A DNA stretch of 64,000 bases from positions 6,621,001 to 6,685,000 of the forward strand of contig NZ_CP027858.1 of the NCBI RefSeq assembly GCF_005519465.1, given 5' to 3'. How positions within the stretch are numbered: position 1 is the first letter of the stretch; the number at the start of each line of letters is the position of its first letter. A program made the translations under genes and the position numbers. Of the stretch, positions 9,349 to 18,444 are shown piece by piece. The notes beneath the pieces are model-generated. The model was not told where the DNA came from and made no database searches. It worked only from the letters and a program-made list of their open reading frames with translations. Source of the stretch: Streptomyces clavuligerus. Its GTDB lineage: Bacteria > Actinomycetota > Actinomycetes > Streptomycetales > Streptomycetaceae.

Positions 9349-11361
9349 TCAGCCCCCGGTGAAGGTCAGGGTCCGGCCGTCCAGCCACACCACGTCGCGG
9401 ACGTCCGCCAGCAGACCGCCGCGGAGCAGATCGGTGTGGCGGCGGCCCAGCGGAATCCGGACGCGGACCGTGTCGGGGCCGAAGCGCACCACCGCGTCCA
9501 GGTCGGCGAGGCGGCGCAGCGCCGTCACCGGGTCCGGGGTCTCCCGGTCGCGCCACAGGGTCCAGGCGAGTGTGCTCAGGCCCAGCGCGGCGGCCAGCGT
9601 CACACTGCGCTCCAGGGCGCCGCCGGGGTCGAGCGGCACCGCCCGCCGCTCCGTGACCAGGGCCCGTACCAGCTCCGTGACCCGTTCGGCGTGGCCGGGC
9701 AGGGCCCGGGCGAGCCGGGGGTCCGGCGGCTGCCCCGCCGACGCCCACAGCGGCCGTCGGCCGGCCAGCCGGACCAGGGGCTCCCCGCGCAGGGGCCGGA
9801 TGCCGGTGAGCAGCCGCGCACCCCCGGCGGCGAGTGCGCCGAGGACACCCGGCGGGGGAGGGACGCCGCACACCAGCACGGGCGGGGAGCCGCAGCCGCG
9901 CCAGTGCGGCAGCAGCCCGGCCGCGTCCGCCGACCAGGCGACCGGGAACAGCCCCTGGGCGTCCAGCAGCAGCACTCCGCCGTCGCCGTCCACGCCGGTG
10001 AGCAGCAGCGGTTCGGCGGGATCGTGTCCCCGGCCCACCGCGAGCGCCAGCACGCCGTCGAGCGCCGGGAGAGCGGGCCGGGCCCGGCGGGCGAATCCGG
10101 CCAGGTACTCCTCCGGCAGCGGACCGGGCAGCCCCGCGAACACCGCCGCCGCCTCGGTGTCCCGCTGTTCGCGCCGCCAGCCCCGCGCGGTCGTCCCCAG
10201 CACCTTGTACGCGAGGGCCACCGCGAAACAGGGCGCGTCCCCGGCCGCTTCGGCGGCGGCCAGGGCCGGTCCGACCGCGTCCAGATAGCCGATCCGGGCC
10301 AGTGGCCCGGCGAGCAGGAACGGCAGCGCGGACCATATCGGGACCTCACCGGCGGTCCGGGGGGCGCCGAGCGCTGGGGCCCCGCCGGGACGGGCGGAGG
10401 GGGCGGGGCCGCCCGTCTCCGGGGCCGTGTCCCGCGGGGGCTCCCCGGGCGGTACCGCCCCTCCCAGGGCCTCGGCGAGCAGCAGCAGCCCCCCGGGGTC
10501 GGCGACCGCCGCGAGCGCGGAGCAGAGCCGGGACGGATCGCCCGCGTCCGGCCGTCCGGCCGTGTCCGCCAGCAGCCGGGCCGCGGCGGCGGCGCCGTCC
10601 CGCGCGAGCACGGCGGCCACCGCGCGGGCCCCGGCGTCCGGGTCCGGTCCGCCCGCGGCGGCGGTGGCCGCCCGGGAGCCGTCCGGTTCCGCCTCGGGGC
10701 CGTCACCGCCGCTGTCCGGTTCTCCGCCCCCGGGCGGACCCGCGGACGCCGGGGTCCGGGACCGCCGGGCCAGTTCGGCGAGCAGCCGTCCGGCGGGACC
10801 GGGGTCCGGGGCCGCCCCGCCCCCGGCGCCGTTCCCCCCGGGCCCCGGGGGCGGGGCGCCCTCGGCGAGCAGCGCCCGCAGCCAGCCCCGGAGCGAGTCG
10901 TCCGGCAGCAGCGCCAGCAGGGCGCCCAGCTCGTCCCGTTCGGCGAGTTCCGCGAAGAACGCCGAGGGCGACAGCGGCGACCAGGACCGGTCCGCCGCCC
11001 GCAGCGACTCCTCGAAGGAGAGTCCGGGAGCGGCGGCGCCCGCCCCGGGGCCGCTGTCGTCCGGCAGCGGCGGCGGTGTGTCGAAGGCGGCCGTGAGGGG
11101 CGCCGTGCCGCCGTGCGCGGGCCCGGTGCCCGACGCGGACACCGTCACGGCCACCGGCCCGGTCAGCTCCAGATCCGGCCCGTCCCCGGGCAGCACTCCG
11201 GCGAAGTGCTCCGCGAGGAGCCCGGGGAGGGCGTCGACGACCCGGTCCACCAGCCCGCGCGGATCGGGCCCCCAGCTCCAGCCGCCGCTTCGGACCACGG
11301 TCACCGTGCACCGGCGCACCTCGATCTCCAGGGGCGCGGCCCCGGACGCGGGCACCGTCAT
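9349..11361 (-). CDS. eCIS-operon protein of unknown function (670 aa)
   Basis: The 670-aa product starts MTVPASGAAPLEIEVRRCTV and overlaps the upstream gene stop as TGATG. An N-terminal part (about 1-80) looks beta-rich. A long Gly/Pro/Ala/Asp-rich segment (about 155-330) looks disordered. The C-terminal half is Ala/Leu-rich and helical, containing SALPFLLAGPLARIGYLDAVGPALAAAE and ending WLDGRTLTFTGG. No Walker, protease or membrane motif is visible. Position directly upstream of the ATPase, in the same coupled series, argues for a structural or assembly role. I do not recognise the family. Confidence 0.75.
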   Translation of the reverse strand: MTVPASGAAPLEIEVRRCTVTVVRSGGWSWGPDPRGLVDRVVDALPGLLAEHFAGVLPGDGPDLELTGPVAVTVSASGTGPAHGGTAPLTAAFDTPPPLPDDSGPGAGAAAPGLSFEESLRAADRSWSPLSPSAFFAELAERDELGALLALLPDDSLRGWLRALLAEGAPPPGPGGNGAGGGAAPDPGPAGRLLAELARRSRTPASAGPPGGGEPDSGGDGPEAEPDGSRAATAAAGGPDPDAGARAVAAVLARDGAAAAARLLADTAGRPDAGDPSRLCSALAAVADPGGLLLLAEALGGAVPPGEPPRDTAPETGGPAPSARPGGAPALGAPRTAGEVPIWSALPFLLAGPLARIGYLDAVGPALAAAEAAGDAPCFAVALAYKVLGTTARGWRREQRDTEAAAVFAGLPGPLPEEYLAGFARRARPALPALDGVLALAVGRGHDPAEPLLLTGVDGDGGVLLLDAQGLFPVAWSADAAGLLPHWRGCGSPPVLVCGVPPPPGVLGALAAGGARLLTGIRPLRGEPLVRLAGRRPLWASAGQPPDPRLARALPGHAERVTELVRALVTERRAVPLDPGGALERSVTLAAALGLSTLAWTLWRDRETPDPVTALRRLADLDAVVRFGPDTVRVRIPLGRRHTDLLRGGLLADVRDVVWLDGRTLTFTGG

Positions 11362-11900
11362 CACGTCGCCCGCGCCTGCTGGAGCCGCCCCGCCCAGCCG
11401 GCGGCCAGCACCAGCACCCCGTAGGTCCCGGCGGGGACCGACAGCGCGAGCGTCACCCGGGTCTGCCCCTGCCCGATCACCCCCCGCAGCGAGAGGGTCT
11501 CCTGTTCGTCCGCGACCAGCGCCGACACGGCGGTGGCCGCCGCGGCGGGCTGCGGCAGATCCACCGTGAGACCGCTCCTCGTCAGCGTGATGGCCGAATT
11601 CCAGCCGGTCAGCCGTACCAGGGTGGGCCGGGGCCTGCCGTCCGCCGTCTCCACACCGAAGGACAGCGGCTCCGTGAGCGCGCCGGGTTCCTCGTCCACC
11701 GCCACCGCGGCCAGCCGGGCCGCGGGCAGCGTCACGGACAGGACGCGGCCCTCCGCCGTCGGGACCCGCAGCGGCAGGGCCCGGCCGACGAGCGCGGCCA
11801 CATCGGCCACGGCGCCCGGCCCGGTCAGCGCGAGCGCGCCGACGACATGGCCGGTCTCCTCCCAGTGGACGGCGGACAGACGGGTGGGGGAGAGACTCAT
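11361..11900 (-). CDS. eCIS-operon protein of unknown function (179 aa)
   Basis: This 179-aa protein starts MSLSPTRLSAVHWEETGHVVG; its ATG overlaps the previous stop (ATGA). It looks beta-rich, with hydrophobic alternating strands such as RVTLALSVPAGTYGVLVLAAGW near the C-terminus, and has no signal peptide or catalytic motif. It is coupled on both sides within the injection-system operon, which suggests a small structural component or chaperone. I do not recognise the family. Confidence 0.75.
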   Translation of the reverse strand: MSLSPTRLSAVHWEETGHVVGALALTGPGAVADVAALVGRALPLRVPTAEGRVLSVTLPAARLAAVAVDEEPGALTEPLSFGVETADGRPRPTLVRLTGWNSAITLTRSGLTVDLPQPAAAATAVSALVADEQETLSLRGVIGQGQTRVTLALSVPAGTYGVLVLAAGWAGRLQQARAT

Positions 11901-13045
11901 GCCCCGTCACCTCCCGGGTTCGCGGCGACCGTCGCGAGGACGAGGAAGTCCACCGCCCCGGGCAGATCCACCGGCGGCGGACTGCCGGTCGCCCTGGGGT
12001 CGTACAGCCGGATCAGACAGCGCACCCTGCGGTCGGGGTCGACGGCCACCTCCACCGGGCTGAAAAGCGTCGTCCGGGTGGGGAGCGCCGGCACCCGGGG
12101 CGTGACGCGGACATGCACCACCACCCGGCCGTCGGCGACCTGTTCGGGGGTGACACCGGACGGCAGCGGCAGCAGCATGCCGTCGCTCGCCGTCCCCGAG
12201 GCCACCACGGTGCTGCCGACCGACATCCGGCCGCTGAAGCTGCCCTCGATCGACAGATTCCCGTTGGCCGCCACCGTCATCAGCGGGGTGACCGCGCCGC
12301 CGCCCCCGTACAGGCCGAAGACCAGGTCCGGCGGATCGCCGCCGGACAGCATCAGCACCGGCCTGCCCTCCTGGGGCTCCCGGCCCGTGCGCAGGGTCAG
12401 CGTCCCCGAGGGGGCGGACACGGTGTCCGCGCGCACCCCGGCCCCACGGGGCGCGACGCCGCGCGCCCTGGTCTCCACGCCGGAGAAGTGGCCGTTCGTC
12501 CACCGGACATAGCCCAGCAGGATCAGCCAGCGCGCGGGCGGCGCCGCCAGGGGCTCGCCGACCGGCGGCTGCGGCTGCTCGGCCACCAGCCGTTCCTCGC
12601 CGAGACGCCCGAAGAGGACCTGGTAGGACTCCTCCACCCGGGTCCGCCCGGCCGCGGCGCCGCAGACATCCGGCCGGGGGTCCCCGGCGGGCTCCGTGTC
12701 GGCCGAGGTCAGGAAGACCGGATACGGCTCGTCCGTGGGCCGGTCCGCCCCGTTGACCGCCTCGAAGTCGCTCTCCCGCAGCACCACGGGAGCGGTGACG
12801 ACGATCTCCCGGCCGGTGCCGTCGACGGCGACGCCCGCCGCCACGCTCACCTCGACGAAACGGTCGTTCGTCAGCGGGTCGGTACGGGGCCGGGTGACGA
12901 GGGCCAGCCCTTCGGCGATGCCCCAGTCGTGCAGATGCCGGACATGGCGGGCCGTCGCCCCGCGCGCGTGCTCCACCGTGGCCGCCAGATCCGCGGCGGA
13001 CAGGATCTGCCCCTCGTGGAACGCGGGTCGCAGCGGGCCCGTCAC
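11897..13045 (-). CDS. eCIS FxGQxL-type protein, third paralogue (382 aa)
   Basis: The start is a GTG whose GTGA overlaps the upstream stop. The N-terminal module, FHEGQILSAADLAATVEHA then LHDWGIAEGLAL, then VAAGVAVDGTGREIVV, is shared with the next two upstream genes (FxGQ(M/L/I)L...D(F/L)...G(V/I)..GL.V...PG.A.D..G.(E/D)IVV). After it comes a beta-rich region with a Gly-rich stretch LVFGLYGGGGAVTPLMTVAANGNLSIEGSF, reminiscent of phage fibre or receptor-binding beta folds (inference). It has few cysteines, unlike its paralogues. A baseplate-periphery or fibre-like role is plausible but unproven. Confidence 0.7.
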   Translation of the reverse strand: MTGPLRPAFHEGQILSAADLAATVEHARGATARHVRHLHDWGIAEGLALVTRPRTDPLTNDRFVEVSVAAGVAVDGTGREIVVTAPVVLRESDFEAVNGADRPTDEPYPVFLTSADTEPAGDPRPDVCGAAAGRTRVEESYQVLFGRLGEERLVAEQPQPPVGEPLAAPPARWLILLGYVRWTNGHFSGVETRARGVAPRGAGVRADTVSAPSGTLTLRTGREPQEGRPVLMLSGGDPPDLVFGLYGGGGAVTPLMTVAANGNLSIEGSFSGRMSVGSTVVASGTASDGMLLPLPSGVTPEQVADGRVVVHVRVTPRVPALPTRTTLFSPVEVAVDPDRRVRCLIRLYDPRATGSPPPVDLPGAVDFLVLATVAANPGGDGA

Positions 13046-15183
13046 GGCGTCCCACCCGCCGTGCCGCCGCTGGTGCCGTCGGCCGTGCCCGGCGCGGTGC
13101 CGCCGGTCGCCGTGCCGGGCGGCGCGCCCTCGACGTCCCCGCCCGAACCCCGGGCCGTGGACCTCCGCCCCGCGGAGCGCGGGGCAGCGGCCCCCGGAGC
13201 CGCCCCCTTCGCGGCGGCGGCCCCGGTCGCCCTGGTACCGGCGGTCTTCGCGGGGGTCCGCGCGGCCGTCTTCTGCGCCGCCCCGGCCGATCGGGTCCGC
13301 CTGGCGGGCGGGGCGGGCGCCTGCTCCCGCGCCGACTGCTCCAGCGCGTCGAGGCGCGCCCCCAGCTCCCGGGCCCCGTCCAGCTCCCGCCGGGCCTCCG
13401 TCAGCCGGGTGCGCACCCCGTCCAGCGCGGCCGTCAGCTCCTCCACCCGCGTGCCGAGCGCGGCGAGTTCGTCCACCTGCCGCGGCGGGAGGAACTGCTT
13501 CCGCAGCTCTCTCGGCGGGCTCTCCCCGGGGCCCGGGGTCAGCAGCAGGAGCAGTATCTCCTCCAGATCCCCGGTCCGCTTCCACTCCTCCAGCAGCCGG
13601 TCCGCGTACGGCCGGGGCACCGGCCCCTCGGGCGGGATCTCCGGCCGCGGGTACGGGGGGACGGGCACACAGCACAGCCGCCGCGCCAGCTCCCGCAGCC
13701 GCGGCAGCTTCTGGAGCCACTCGCCGTACGCCGACCCGCCCGGCAGCACCTGCTCGCGGTCGGCGGAACAGACCTCGACCACGTCGCAGCCGTCCAGCCG
13801 GACCCGGGCGAGCAGCACATCCGTGTCCGAGCAGCTCTCGCACGGCGGGCTCAGCGTCGCGCACGCCGCCCCCGTGACGAACCGGCGCACCGCCCGCGAC
13901 AGCGCGGCGGCGGCGTCCGCGAGCGCGCGCAGCTCGGCGATGCCCCCCGGCAGCGGGCTGTCCTCCCGGGGCGGCGGCAGCGGCGGCGGCACCTCGACCG
14001 CGGTGACATCGCGGCGCAGCGCGCAGTCCGTGACACCGGTGGTCCGGTCGAGCCGGCCCAGCAGCCACTCCCGGATCAGGGTGAGTTCCGCGCGGAACTC
14101 CACCCGCAGTGAGTGGCTCAGAGGGGTCCCCTGCGCCAGCATCCGGACCTCCACCGGGGCCTCCCGCTCCCCGGCGCCCGTGACCAGCCGCGCCCGGGTC
14201 TCGCTGACGACCGCGCGGGCGATCGAGGCGTGCAGCGGGCTCGGCCAGACCGGGCCGCCGACCCCGGCGAGCCGGGCGCAGACCGCCCCCAGCACCGTCC
14301 GGGCGTCCGGCACCGCGGAGAGGACGGGGTGGTCGCGGACCAACTGCTGCTGCCCGGCCGGGTCGTAGGTGTCGAACCGGGCCACGGCCGCGGCCAGCGC
14401 CCGCACCTGCTCCATCAGCTCCCGCGCCAGCTCCGCGGGCGGTGTCCCGCCGGAGATCTCCGGCCGCAGCCGGTCCATCGCGGCCGTGAACCGCTGGGCG
14501 TCCACCGCGTCGAAGAGGAAGGTCCGGCCCGGCGCCGACACCGCCGCGTACAGGGCGTCCAGATAGCGGGTGAGCCGCTCGTCGCGGTCGCGGACGTCGT
14601 CGGCGGCCGGGCGGTCCCCGAGCGCCGCCAGCAGCTTCGTACCCGGGTTGTACCGGTGGTCGTCGGGGTCCTCGCAGCCGACCACGAACCGGTGGCCCTC
14701 CCGCACCCGGGAGGGCACGCACCCCGGCGAGGGGCAGGGCTCCTCGGTGGCGTACGGGGCCACCGGGTCCACCGGCAGCTCCTCGTACCGCACATACAGG
14801 CCGTAGCGGCGGGCACCCTCGTCCTCGCAGGGGTCCTCGCAGTCGACCCCGAGGGCGGCGATCCGCCGCTCCCGCACCAGCGCCCGGACATCGACCCGCT
14901 CGGCGCACTGCACCACGATGTCGTGGCCCGCGCAGTCCAGCGCGTGACCGGGCGTCACCACCACGGTCCCGCCGCCGCACGGGTCACAGCCCACGTCGAG
15001 GCCGCGGACCACCCCGGGCCCGTACAGCGAGCGGTGGTGCAGCCTGCTCTTCGCCGTCATGTAGTCGACCAGCAGCCCGAGGTCGTCCTCGGTCAGCAGC
15101 TGACCGGCGAAGAACCGGGGCCGGACGAAGGAGGACGGCAGGGGCGGGGTGCCGTCGCAGCCGCATCCGCATCCTGTGGCCAT
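13042..15183 (-). CDS. eCIS FxGQxL-type protein with coiled coil and disordered Ala/Thr/Gly tail (713 aa)
   Basis: This 713-aa protein starts MATGCGCGCDGT at an ATG two bases after the upstream stop, with GGAGTG upstream. The N-terminal module reads FFAGQLLTEDDLGLLVDYM, then LYGPGVVRGLDV and TPGHALDCAGHDIVV. Cysteines occur in pairs (CGCGC, CDPC, CEDPC, CPSPGC, CESC), which could bind metal or form disulfides. The middle is helical. Around 570-610 a heptad-like stretch VEELTAALDGVRTRLTEARR suggests a coiled coil. The last 100 residues are Ala/Lys/Arg/Thr/Gly-rich and probably disordered. No enzyme motif is seen. A baseplate accessory or length-determining role is possible but not shown. Confidence 0.72.
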   Translation of the reverse strand: MATGCGCGCDGTPPLPSSFVRPRFFAGQLLTEDDLGLLVDYMTAKSRLHHRSLYGPGVVRGLDVGCDPCGGGTVVVTPGHALDCAGHDIVVQCAERVDVRALVRERRIAALGVDCEDPCEDEGARRYGLYVRYEELPVDPVAPYATEEPCPSPGCVPSRVREGHRFVVGCEDPDDHRYNPGTKLLAALGDRPAADDVRDRDERLTRYLDALYAAVSAPGRTFLFDAVDAQRFTAAMDRLRPEISGGTPPAELARELMEQVRALAAAVARFDTYDPAGQQQLVRDHPVLSAVPDARTVLGAVCARLAGVGGPVWPSPLHASIARAVVSETRARLVTGAGEREAPVEVRMLAQGTPLSHSLRVEFRAELTLIREWLLGRLDRTTGVTDCALRRDVTAVEVPPPLPPPREDSPLPGGIAELRALADAAAALSRAVRRFVTGAACATLSPPCESCSDTDVLLARVRLDGCDVVEVCSADREQVLPGGSAYGEWLQKLPRLRELARRLCCVPVPPYPRPEIPPEGPVPRPYADRLLEEWKRTGDLEEILLLLLTPGPGESPPRELRKQFLPPRQVDELAALGTRVEELTAALDGVRTRLTEARRELDGARELGARLDALEQSAREQAPAPPARRTRSAGAAQKTAARTPAKTAGTRATGAAAAKGAAPGAAAPRSAGRRSTARGSGGDVEGAPPGTATGGTAPGTADGTSGGTAGGTP

Positions 15184-15185
15184 GG

Positions 15186-16454
15186 TCAGCACTCCTTCAC
15201 AAAGAACCAGCTCTCGAAGGTGTCCCCGCCCGCGCCGGAACCCGAGGTCCACGGGCCGACACCGGACGGCGGGAGGGCACAGCCGCGGTGCGGGACGTGC
15301 CCGCCCCGCGCAGCGGTCTCGTCCCCGCCGCCGTCGCCGTCACCGCAGCCGATCAACGGGACCTTCCCGCCCACATGGGTCCCGTCGACCGGATGGCAGC
15401 AGCGGTCGAGGAGGAAGGCGGTGCGTACGGTGATCAGCACCCGGTCGCCGTCCTGGAGCGTCTCGCGGGTGTTCTGCCGGTAGCGGAAGGAGGTCGTGAA
15501 CTCGCCGTCCCCGCAGGGCTCCGCGAACTCGCCGCCCATGAACCAGGTGGAGGCGTTGCGCCCGGGGCCGCCCTCGATCACCTGGATGTCGACCACACCG
15601 GGGAGCAGGCTGTCGGTGCGGACCTCGTCCGAGAACCGGACCACCAGACCGCCGTCCTCGTCCACCGTGCCCAGCAGCGCCTTGGCCTCCTCGATGGTGT
15701 AGGTGTGGCCGTGGCGCCAGCTCAGCCCGGTGATCACGGTGGGCACCCGGCGGCCGAAGGAGCGCCGGACGTCCATCCGGATCTGCTCCTCGCGCACCGG
15801 GCGGTGCCAGTCGACGCGGTCGATCCTGGCCAGCCACAGCACCCGGTGGCGGCAGCGGGAGCAACAGCTCTCGCACCGCTCGTCCTCCGGCGGCTCACAG
15901 CCCGTCACCCGGATCGCGTAGCACTCCTCGGTCCACCCGAACTCGCAGTCCGGGCTCTCCGCGCAGCCGTCCTCGTAGACGGCGCGCGTCGGCTCGACGG
16001 TACGCTCCGCGTACTCGATCCCGATCCAGACCGTGTCCGTGTCGCGCTCCTGCGGGGGCAGCGCCTTCCACAGGTCGACGGTGCAGCCGCCGCGGACGAC
16101 GACCTCGTCGCCGTCGCAGTCCACGGCGAGGCCGGGGGTGATCCGCACCCTGGCCCGGCGGGGGCGTCCGGCGGCCTGGTCCGCCTGTTGCGCGGTATCC
16201 CCGGCTGTCTGCGGAGGCGGAGGCTCCGCGCTCTCCGCGCAGTCGTCCCCGTCCGGCGGCACCGGCCGCACGAACAGCCCGCACACCACGCCGTACCCGA
16301 GCAGACAGCGCAGCCGCAGCCGCAGCTTCTCCCGGAAGTAGTCCTGCTCCCGCTGGAAGTCCCGCGCCCCCAGCATCTGGCCGTGGAAGTACCGCAGCCT
16401 GCGCAGCGGCGGAGCCTCGAAACCCGCCGCCGATCCGTACTCGTTCCCGCTCAT
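15186..16454 (-). CDS. eCIS FxGQxL-type Cys-rich protein (422 aa)
   Basis: This 422-aa protein starts MSGNEYGSAAGFE at ATG 16454 with GAGGAGG upstream. It carries YFHGQMLGARDFQREQDYFR near residue 22, LLGYGVVCGLFV near residue 50, and ITPGLAVDCDGDEVVV near residue 105, the module shared with the two downstream genes. It has roughly twenty cysteines, unusually many for a cytosolic actinobacterial protein, including RCESCCSRCRH near residues 190-200 and DRCCHPVDGTHVGG near the end, possibly a metal site. The C-terminal half looks like a beta domain. It follows the wedge-like tail protein by 13 bp, placing it with the baseplate genes. Confidence 0.72.
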   Translation of the reverse strand: MSGNEYGSAAGFEAPPLRRLRYFHGQMLGARDFQREQDYFREKLRLRLRCLLGYGVVCGLFVRPVPPDGDDCAESAEPPPPQTAGDTAQQADQAAGRPRRARVRITPGLAVDCDGDEVVVRGGCTVDLWKALPPQERDTDTVWIGIEYAERTVEPTRAVYEDGCAESPDCEFGWTEECYAIRVTGCEPPEDERCESCCSRCRHRVLWLARIDRVDWHRPVREEQIRMDVRRSFGRRVPTVITGLSWRHGHTYTIEEAKALLGTVDEDGGLVVRFSDEVRTDSLLPGVVDIQVIEGGPGRNASTWFMGGEFAEPCGDGEFTTSFRYRQNTRETLQDGDRVLITVRTAFLLDRCCHPVDGTHVGGKVPLIGCGDGDGGGDETAARGGHVPHRGCALPPSGVGPWTSGSGAGGDTFESWFFVKEC

Positions 16455-16467
16455 CGCCCCGTCCTCC

Positions 16468-18444
16468 TCATGACAACTGCGTATGCACACCGACGGCCGC
16501 CGCCACGCCCACGCCCACACCGCGCCGCGCGCCCCGTGGCCCGGGCCGCAGCACCCCGTCGCGGTTGAGCCGCAGCGGACGCGCGCCCCCGAGCACCGGC
16601 GGCGGCAGCGGGACGAACGCCGTGTCCACGCCGACCGTGGAGCGCGAACCGACCACGAGCCCCGAGCCGCCGGCGCGCACCGAACCGACCGTGTGCGCGG
16701 GCGCCTGCCGCCGCACCAGCCGGGCCAGCGCCGCCCCGTCTGCCGCCCCCGCGGGCAGCAGCAGCCGGAACCGGTGCGCCTGCGCGGTGAGCGGATCGGC
16801 GTCCGGGTCGCCGAAGGCGCGCAGCGGCGCCGCGCCCAGGGCCGAGCCGCCCACCCGGAACCGTCCGGCGGCCCGGCCGAACAGCCGTACCGTGCCCAGC
16901 CCCTCACCGGCACCGGCCGCCCCCGCCGCCGCGCCCGGGGGGCGGAGCTGCGCCCAGCGCCGGTCGGCCGCCAGCTCGTCGATCACCGGCGCCACCCCGA
17001 ACACGATGCGCACCGCCTCCCGCAGCGCCCAGGGCGTGCCCCGGCGCCGGTACAGCTCCGGCGCCGCGGCCAGCAGGGCACGCCGGGTCGCCGCGTCCCA
17101 GCCGGACTCGTACGAAAGACCCAGCAGCCCGGCCAGCCAGGGCAGCGCCCGGTCCGGGACACCGGCGGGGTCCAGCAGCGCGGGAGCGCGTTCGATGGTC
17201 CGGTCCAGTTCCGCGAGGGTCGCGTCGAACAGCGACAGGAACCGCTCGGTGAAGTCGTCCGCCGCCGGGTCCTCCCGGAACGCGGGCGGCAGCAGATCCG
17301 CGCCGGTCACCCGGGGGAAGTCCAGCCGGACCCGGCGGACCACCGGGGTGGCGGAGCCGTCGCCCGTGAGCCGCAGCCGCAGCCGCAGGAAGCGGCCCGG
17401 CGGCTGGTCGACGAGGAAGTCGGTGAGGCCCGGGGCCGCGTGCTGCCAGTCGGAGTCCGCGCAGCCGCCGTCCTCGGTCACCACGATCGAGGCGGTGACC
17501 GCCGTGCCCGGCGGGAGGTCGGCGTCCAGACGGACGCGGTGCCAGCGGCAGCGGGCGATGCCGCTGTCGATCAGCGCCGTCAGCAGATGGCCCGAGGTCA
17601 CGAGGTCGGCGGTCGGCGCCGGCGGGGTGGTCCGCGGCCCGCCGTGCCAGGTCCAGCAGGAGGTCACGGGCTCCTCGGGGCCCGGTTCCCGCAGACAGAA
17701 GCCGTCGGCGTCGGCCGCGGCCAGGGTGCTCGGAGGCAGGGCGGCGGCCAGTTCGGCCGCGGTCGCGGGCCGGAAGGGCCGCCCCCGGCCGCCCCGGTGG
17801 ACGCGCGGCACACCGCCGTCCTCGGTCAGCAGCCAGATCGTGCCGTCGGGCGCGGCGCGCAGCCCGGCCACCGCTCCGGCGGCCCCGGTCCGCAGCACCT
17901 CGCGCAGCCGTCCGTCCGGGCCGTAGCGGCGCAGCGCGGTGGTGCCGCGGCGGGCCACCAGGATCTCGCCGCGGGGCGCGGGCGCGGCCCAGCGGGCCCC
18001 GTCGACGTCGATGACGGCGGTGAGCCGTCCGCCCTCGCGGTCCCACACGAGCACCCGGCCGGGCTCGACCACGACCAGCCGGTGGCCCCGCGCGGCGACG
18101 GACCACGGCCGCACCAGGGGCACCGGGCCGCACGCCGGCGGCCACACGGGCAGCCATCCGCCGCCGCACACGTCCCGCCGCAGCAGCCCCGGCCGCTTCC
18201 CGGGCACCAGCAGATACCAGTCCCCGGCCCGGCACCCCGGCGCCAGCCGCCGATCGGGGAACCAGGGCAACAGCTCCCCCCGGGTCGGCCCGTCCGGCAC
18301 CCCCCGACGGGCCAGCCGGATGCCCTCGGGATCGTCGAGCCCGACGATCCCCGAAACCCCCGGCTCCTCCGGACCGGTGTACGGGTCCCACCCGGTCCAC
18401 GCGTCGAGCAGCCGGAACGTCGCCGGCCCCGGAACACAGCTCAT
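16468..18444 (-). CDS. Phage tail protein I-like baseplate wedge with propeller-like N-terminus
   Basis: The product is 658 aa. The N-terminal 320 residues carry degenerate beta-propeller-like repeats (GDWYLLVPGKRPG, RLVVVEPGRVLVWDREGG, GEILVARRGTTALRRYGPDG, GTIWLLTEDGGVPRV). The C-terminal part has the tail-protein-I core DDFTERFLSLFDATLAELDR, then ALPWLAGLLGL, ALLAAAPELYRRRGTPWALR and EAVRIVFGVAP, as in the P2 gpI/TIGR02242 type wedge proteins of eCIS baseplates. Its ATG overlaps the stop of the repeat-rich ORF upstream (ATGA). It probably joins the J-like proteins in the wedge. Confidence 0.8.
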   Translation of the reverse strand: MSCVPGPATFRLLDAWTGWDPYTGPEEPGVSGIVGLDDPEGIRLARRGVPDGPTRGELLPWFPDRRLAPGCRAGDWYLLVPGKRPGLLRRDVCGGGWLPVWPPACGPVPLVRPWSVAARGHRLVVVEPGRVLVWDREGGRLTAVIDVDGARWAAPAPRGEILVARRGTTALRRYGPDGRLREVLRTGAAGAVAGLRAAPDGTIWLLTEDGGVPRVHRGGRGRPFRPATAAELAAALPPSTLAAADADGFCLREPGPEEPVTSCWTWHGGPRTTPPAPTADLVTSGHLLTALIDSGIARCRWHRVRLDADLPPGTAVTASIVVTEDGGCADSDWQHAAPGLTDFLVDQPPGRFLRLRLRLTGDGSATPVVRRVRLDFPRVTGADLLPPAFREDPAADDFTERFLSLFDATLAELDRTIERAPALLDPAGVPDRALPWLAGLLGLSYESGWDAATRRALLAAAPELYRRRGTPWALREAVRIVFGVAPVIDELAADRRWAQLRPPGAAAGAAGAGEGLGTVRLFGRAAGRFRVGGSALGAAPLRAFGDPDADPLTAQAHRFRLLLPAGAADGAALARLVRRQAPAHTVGSVRAGGSGLVVGSRSTVGVDTAFVPLPPPVLGGARPLRLNRDGVLRPGPRGARRGVGVGVAAAVGVHTQLS

